64,000 nt of DNA, taken from contig PBAO01000014.1 in the NCBI GenBank assembly GCA_002715985.1, forward strand, positions 62,362 through 126,361, given 5' to 3'. Below are positions 60,038-64,000 of the stretch, piece after piece. Position numbers and translations under genes: made by a program. Positions within the stretch are counted from its first letter, which is position 1; each line of letters opens with the position of its first letter. The DNA comes from Lysobacterales bacterium (GTDB lineage Bacteria > Pseudomonadota > Gammaproteobacteria > Nevskiales > Salinisphaeraceae). Below the pieces are notes generated by a model, which worked only from the letters and a program-made list of their open reading frames with translations, made no database searches and was not told where the DNA came from.

Positions 60038-60847
60038 CTAACCGGCCGGTGAAACGATCACGCTGGATGCCTTGAACAGGGCCGTGGCCGTATCGCCTTC
60101 GGCCAGAGCCAGCGCATCGGCGGATTCACGCGTGATGGTGGCCGCCAGATGGGCACCGCCGGGCAGGCGCAAAGTGAGCTCGCTGGCCACCGTATCGCGG
60201 CTGATCCGGGCCACCGTGCCGACCAGCCGATTGCGACTGGATAACCGGGCGCCTGACAGATCGCCCGCGGCCACGATCAGCCAGCTGGCCTTGACCAGTG
60301 CGGTGACGGTCACGCCGACCTCCAGGCCCAGATTATCGGCGCTGGCCTCGGTGATCACGGCCACCAGCGTATCGCCGCCGGCTACCTTGATCGTGACCTC
60401 CGCATTCACGCTTGATCGCTTGAGGCCCGTCACACGGCCGACCAGTTGATTCCGGGCACTGCTTTGCATGGCCAGGCGCTCCATCAGGTTGACATCGTGG
60501 CCGGACAATGCGGTCACCCGGCGATTGAGCTGTTCGAGAAAGCGTTGCTGCTCGGCCTCGGCGGCGCGATAGGTTCGTACCAGCGTTGCCGCGCGCTCGG
60601 TCAACGTCGTGCCGCCGCCGCGTACGCCGCCCGTGCTGCGACACACCAACGGCGTGTCGGCCAGGTTGTTGATCGCGTTGATGGCATCCCACGCGCCCTT
60701 GTAACTCAGCCCGACCTGCTTGGCTGCTTGTGTCAACGAGCCGGTTGCGCCGATGGCCTCGAGCAGGGCGATACGGCGCGCACCGATCCCCCCGCTGCGC
60801 GGACCAATCTGCAGATGGCTGTCGAAATGAGACGCATCGTCGGGCAT
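60038..60847 (-). CDS. modE: ModE-type molybdate-responsive regulator (LysR-type wHTH + two TOBE/MOP domains)
   Basis: RIALLEAIGATGSLTQAAKQVGLSYKGAWDAINAINNLADTPLVCRSTGGVRGGGTTLTERA; two SARNQLVG/SSRNRLVG mop repeats. Confidence 0.93.
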   Translation of the reverse strand: MPDDASHFDSHLQIGPRSGGIGARRIALLEAIGATGSLTQAAKQVGLSYKGAWDAINAINNLADTPLVCRSTGGVRGGGTTLTERAATLVRTYRAAEAEQQRFLEQLNRRVTALSGHDVNLMERLAMQSSARNQLVGRVTGLKRSSVNAEVTIKVAGGDTLVAVITEASADNLGLEVGVTVTALVKASWLIVAAGDLSGARLSSRNRLVGTVARISRDTVASELTLRLPGGAHLAATITRESADALALAEGDTATALFKASSVIVSPAG

Positions 60848-60922
60848 GGCAGCGAAAAAGCTCTTCGGCAGTGAAACAGGCGGTCGTTTTCGGTGAGACC
60901 TTACGTTAGCCTATGGCACGTT

Positions 60923-60999
60923 GTCCTCGTAGCTCAGCAGGATAGAGCAGCCGCCTCCTAAGCGGCAGGTCGCAGGTTCGACTCCTGCCGGGGACACCA
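60923..60999 (+). tRNA. tRNA-Arg (anticodon CCT)
   Basis: GTCCTCGTAGCTCAGCAGGATAGAGCAGCCGCCTCCTAAGCGGCAGGTCGCAGGTTCGACTCCTGCCGGGGACACCA; canonical cloverleaf with CCA. Confidence 0.97.
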
Positions 61000-61080
61000 T
61001 TCCATAGCATGGTCGCAGGCCGTGCTATGGAATGGTTTTCGATAGATGTCGAACCTGCGACATGGAAAATACAGGTTCGA
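60981..61080 (+). repeat. Direct repeat copy 1: last 19 nt of tRNA-Arg(CCT), palindrome, T-arm mirror hairpin
   Basis: ACTCCTGCCGGGGACACCATTCCATAGCATGGTCGCAGGCCGTGCTATGGAATGGTTTTCGATAGATGTCGAACCTGCG...ACAGGTTCGA. Confidence 0.93.
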
Positions 61081-61093
61081 CGGCGTGGCGCTA

Positions 61094-61360
61094 GGGCGTG
61101 TTGCGGTTTCATAGGCGTCCGCGCCAAGCGCTGTTTTGCGGCAAGGCGAGGCATAGCTCACGCCGCGCAGTCATTCTGCGCCACTGGGCTAGAACGCTGT
61201 ATTGCCGCAAAACAGCGTTTGGCCCGAAGGGTTGGGCCGCAAATCGTGCCCTGCAGCTTTACGAGTCTTGATCGTGGCACGCCACGATGCTTCAACTCGC
61301 GCCTTGCAGGACGCGATTTGCGGTCTCCAATGCGGACGCATATGAAACCGCAACACGTCC
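61094..61360. other. Multi-stem palindromic element between the tRNA-end direct repeats (MITE-like or structured RNA)
   Basis: Outer arms 61094..61122/61332..61360 (27/29 complementary); inner arms 61124..61144/61202..61222 (20/21) and 61237..61255/61305..61323 (17/19); small hairpins 61165..61181, 61221..61238, 61271..61288. Confidence 0.8.
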
Positions 61361-61421
61361 TCGCCACGACGAACAGTCGCGCAAGCGACTGGCCCGAAGG
61401 GTGAGGCGCGAAGCGCCGAAT

Positions 61422-61520
61422 ACTCCTGCCGGGGACACCATTCCATAGCACGGTCGCAGGCCGTGCTATGGAATGGTTTTCGATAGATGTCGAACCTGCG
61501 TCACGAAATTACAGGTTCGA
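61422..61520 (+). repeat. Direct repeat copy 2: partial tRNA-Arg 3' end, palindrome, T-arm mirror hairpin
   Basis: ACTCCTGCCGGGGACACCATTCCATAGCACGGTCGCAGGCCGTGCTATGGAATGGTTTTCGATAGATGTCGAACCTGCG...ACAGGTTCGA, 441 bp after copy 1, one substitution in first ~79 nt. Confidence 0.93.
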
Positions 61521-61524
61521 TGAC

Positions 61525-62412
61525 TTATTCCGGGCCAAGCACGGCGTTGAGCACGGTCGCCAGACGGCGGCCACCGCGCTGGAGCTGTACCTTGGCATAA
61601 GGCCAGGTTGCCTTCTGATACGCGCTGGACCAGTCCGGCGCCCGGGGCGTTTCGGGCAACAGGCCGTACGCCACCGCGCGTGCCAGGCGATGGGATTGGT
61701 GGGTCCAGGCCACAACGGTATCGCGGCGTTGCAGCGCCCGCAGGCCGCGGGTCCATTGCCGGGCAGCAGCGGGCCGGATCTCGGCATCCAGGCTGCGGGC
61801 GGCTGCCCGCACGGCGGTATGGTCGATCGGGTCATCGACCCGGGGGTGCAGGCTCAGCGCACGCTCGATGATCGTGCTGTCCCAGATACGGTGCAGATTG
61901 GTGGCGTGGCCGAAGTAGGTCAGCGGGGTGTCGTTGCCGCCGCGGTCGTCGCGATCGGCGGCGTGCAGGGGCTGATGCAGATCCCCGATGAGGTGTACCA
62001 CGAACTTTAGCGCGGCCTCGCGCGAGCGCGGCGTGGCGTCTGTGTCGTCGAGCACGCGGATATGACGTATCAGCTGGAGGACCAGGCAGTTGCGCGCCGC
62101 GCAATCGCGTGTGGCCTTGAAACCGTCGGCGGACACGGGGATATCCGCGTAGTGCCAGGGGCGGGTGTTGGGATGATCGCCTCGAATGGCATCGGCCCAG
62201 GAGGCGATTTCATCCAGATGTCGCGCGCCGTCCTGTTTCAGGAGTCGGGCAACATGGGCACGGGCGGTCGGATTCAGGTGAACTTCGGCGATATCGGCAA
62301 CGATGGCATGGCCGACCGGCCCCCAGGCCAGCGCGGGCGAAGCCAGCAGCATCGCCAGGCCCAAGGCGAAGACGGCGCGTGATACGCGATAAAGAGGCCG
62401 GGTATCGATCAT
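61525..62412 (-). CDS. S1/P1 nuclease family protein
   Basis: LAWGPVGHAIVADIAEVHLNPTARAHVARLL, ASWADAIRGDHPNTRPWHYADIP, VHLIGDLHQPLHAADRDDRGGNDTPLTYFGHATNLHRIWDS. Confidence 0.95.
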   Translation of the reverse strand: MIDTRPLYRVSRAVFALGLAMLLASPALAWGPVGHAIVADIAEVHLNPTARAHVARLLKQDGARHLDEIASWADAIRGDHPNTRPWHYADIPVSADGFKATRDCAARNCLVLQLIRHIRVLDDTDATPRSREAALKFVVHLIGDLHQPLHAADRDDRGGNDTPLTYFGHATNLHRIWDSTIIERALSLHPRVDDPIDHTAVRAAARSLDAEIRPAAARQWTRGLRALQRRDTVVAWTHQSHRLARAVAYGLLPETPRAPDWSSAYQKATWPYAKVQLQRGGRRLATVLNAVLGPE

Positions 62413-62462
62413 GGGTTCTGCCGGTGATGAAAAACGCAGGCCGGGCCCTATCGCATGGGCCT

Positions 62463-64000
62463 CTAGGCCTCCCCGGGGGGCGATCGGGTGGCCGCTCGGG
62501 CTTCGTGGGCCGCCCGATACGCGCCGACATCGATCTCGGCCCGGATACTCGATGGGTCATCCAGCGAGCGTTTGATTGAAAAGCCGAGCCGTTTGGCCAG
62601 CTCGAGCATCGGTCGGTTATGCGACAGGATATCGCCGTAGACGGTCGCGATATCGCGTGCCCAGGCCTGGCGCAGCAGACAATCCAGCAGATGCCGGCCG
62701 AGTCCCACCCCGGTATGGCTGTGATGCACCAGCACAGCGAATTCGGCCTCGCGCCCGTCGGGGTCGGCGATGATCGTGCCCATCGCGGCCAGGCCGGCAT
62801 CGTCATCGGCCGGGCTGATCACGAGTGACACTTCGCGGTCGTAGTCGACCTGGGTGATACGGGCGGCCATGTCGTGCGAGAAATGGCGGATGTAGGTGAA
62901 AAACCGCAGCCGGATCTCTTCCGGGGAGAGACTGGCCAGCAGATCGAGCACCAGCGGCTCGTCCGAGGGGCGGATCGCGCGCACGATATAGGTGTGCGTG
63001 TCGGCCAGGGTCACGCGATGACGCATCCGGGCCGGATAGGGCGCCATGGCCAGGCGCCGGCGCTCGGCCATCGGGGTCTGGGTGATCTCGACCAGCGTAT
63101 CGGTCGGCGTATGCAGGCGTCCGTGGGGGCCGATCGCCAGATGGAGATCCAGCCGCGCGATCCGGGCCAGATCGACCACCAGCTTGGACAGGCGCACCAG
63201 CGCTCGGGCCAGCGCTTCAACGGCCTCGGTGGTCGCCACCAGACGCCCGGCACTGGCGCCTTCGAGCATGCGCCGGGCCAGAAGCGTATCCAGCGGGGCA
63301 AAGCCATACGCCGGCGGCACCCCCAGCGTTTCGTCGGTCACGCGCATGACCATGCCGAGCTCGCTGTGTGCCACGACCTCGATACGGACCTGCATCGACG
63401 GATCAGCCCCGCGCTGCCCGCTTTCGGCGCCCAGGATCCCGTAGTCGGCCAGCAGCTCGGCGGTGTCGTCGCCGGACAGCCATTCCACGCCGTCGGCAGC
63501 CAGCACCGACAGCCGATGGCGCAGGTTCTCCACGTCCGCGGCCACCGAGGGGTCCGGTGGTGGGGTGGCCGTCAACAGCTCGCGGGTCGCCTGGTATCGC
63601 TTGCGATACTGGATCGCCCGGGCCGCTTCATCGACCGAGGCGAAGGTGGCCAGACGGGCCGCCGCGGCCTGGGAGCGGGCCGGCAACGCGGTCTGCAGCC
63701 CCAGCCATACGGTCATCAAGCGTCGGTCCAGGCCGGCATCGGCAATCGCTTGAACCATCGGCTCGTGAGGGTGCCCGGCCACGGGGCTGTGTACCAGCAG
63801 CACGCCATCCCGCTTGCTGTTGGCCAGTGCGGCACGAAGCACATCGACGGTTTCCTGGATGTTCGAACCGGCCAGGTCGATACCGGCCGGTGTGTCGTGC
63901 GCCCGTGGGGCGATATCGGCCAGCGCGGTGGCCATTTCGCTTCCCGGCCGGGCCGCAGCGAGTGATTTGCGGCGCAGCGCATCGTTGGCCAGGGCACACA
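62463..64000 (-). CDS. Acyl-CoA synthetase (NDP-forming)/GNAT bifunctional protein (PatZ-like), C-terminal part truncated by window end
   Basis: Frame open to the window end (CALANDALRRKSLAAARPGSEMATALADIAP); GNAT RAIRPSDEPLVLDLLASLSPEEIRLRFFTYIRHFSHDMAARITQVDYDREVSLV. Confidence 0.9.
   Translation of the reverse strand, partial: CALANDALRRKSLAAARPGSEMATALADIAPRAHDTPAGIDLAGSNIQETVDVLRAALANSKRDGVLLVHSPVAGHPHEPMVQAIADAGLDRRLMTVWLGLQTALPARSQAAAARLATFASVDEAARAIQYRKRYQATRELLTATPPPDPSVAADVENLRHRLSVLAADGVEWLSGDDTAELLADYGILGAESGQRGADPSMQVRIEVVAHSELGMVMRVTDETLGVPPAYGFAPLDTLLARRMLEGASAGRLVATTEAVEALARALVRLSKLVVDLARIARLDLHLAIGPHGRLHTPTDTLVEITQTPMAERRRLAMAPYPARMRHRVTLADTHTYIVRAIRPSDEPLVLDLLASLSPEEIRLRFFTYIRHFSHDMAARITQVDYDREVSLVISPADDDAGLAAMGTIIADPDGREAEFAVLVHHSHTGVGLGRHLLDCLLRQAWARDIATVYGDILSHNRPMLELAKRLGFSIKRSLDDPSSIRAEIDVGAYRAAHEARAATRSPPGEA

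Noticed and set aside
60906-61451. Short ORFs over tRNA-Arg(CCT) and the palindromic element (e.g. 61009..61404, 61158..61451)
   Set aside because: They are translations of tRNA and of inverted-repeat DNA; nothing protein-like beyond mirrored peptide fragments.
60981-61520. CRISPR-like interpretation of the repeated segments
   Set aside because: Only two ~100-bp repeats with a single 341-bp interval, derived from a tRNA end; no cas genes nearby.

Overview
This is a 64 kb window of GC-rich, gene-dense proteobacterial chromosome. Gene content suggests a gammaproteobacterium; the exact taxon cannot be fixed from sequence alone. I call about 53 protein-coding genes (two look degenerate and two run off the window edges) and two tRNA-Arg genes (TCG at ~25.26 kb, CCT at ~60.96 kb). 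Most of the window is metabolic or housekeeping: furA-katG, a sugar/sugar-acid catabolic cluster (13.8-20.8 kb), ilvE, an acyl-CoA oxidase-like gene, a SCFA transporter, porin, MscS, an XpaC/TelA pair, fdhA, recC-[EEP]-recB-recD, modE and an S1/P1 nuclease. No CRISPR array, prophage, intact IS element or recognisable defence island was found. The strongest unexplained signals are: (1) both tRNA-Arg genes carry, ~50 nt past their CCA end, an inverted copy of their own T-arm followed by a second T-arm-like arm, forming a hairpin; (2) at tRNA-Arg(CCT) the tRNA 3' end plus ~80 bp is directly repeated 441 bp downstream, bracketing a ~270 bp multi-stem palindromic element; a diverged copy (52/65 identical) of one edge lies at ~49.55 kb; (3) the GntR/FCD regulator of the sugar cluster is interrupted by one in-frame TAG, while four copies of a shared operator-like motif remain at the cluster promoters; (4) an actinobacterial-looking furA-katG operon with a palindromic putative FurA box; (5) recC and recB are separated by an endo/exonuclease/phosphatase-family gene. 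All family assignments come from reading translations and remembered motifs; no database search was run.
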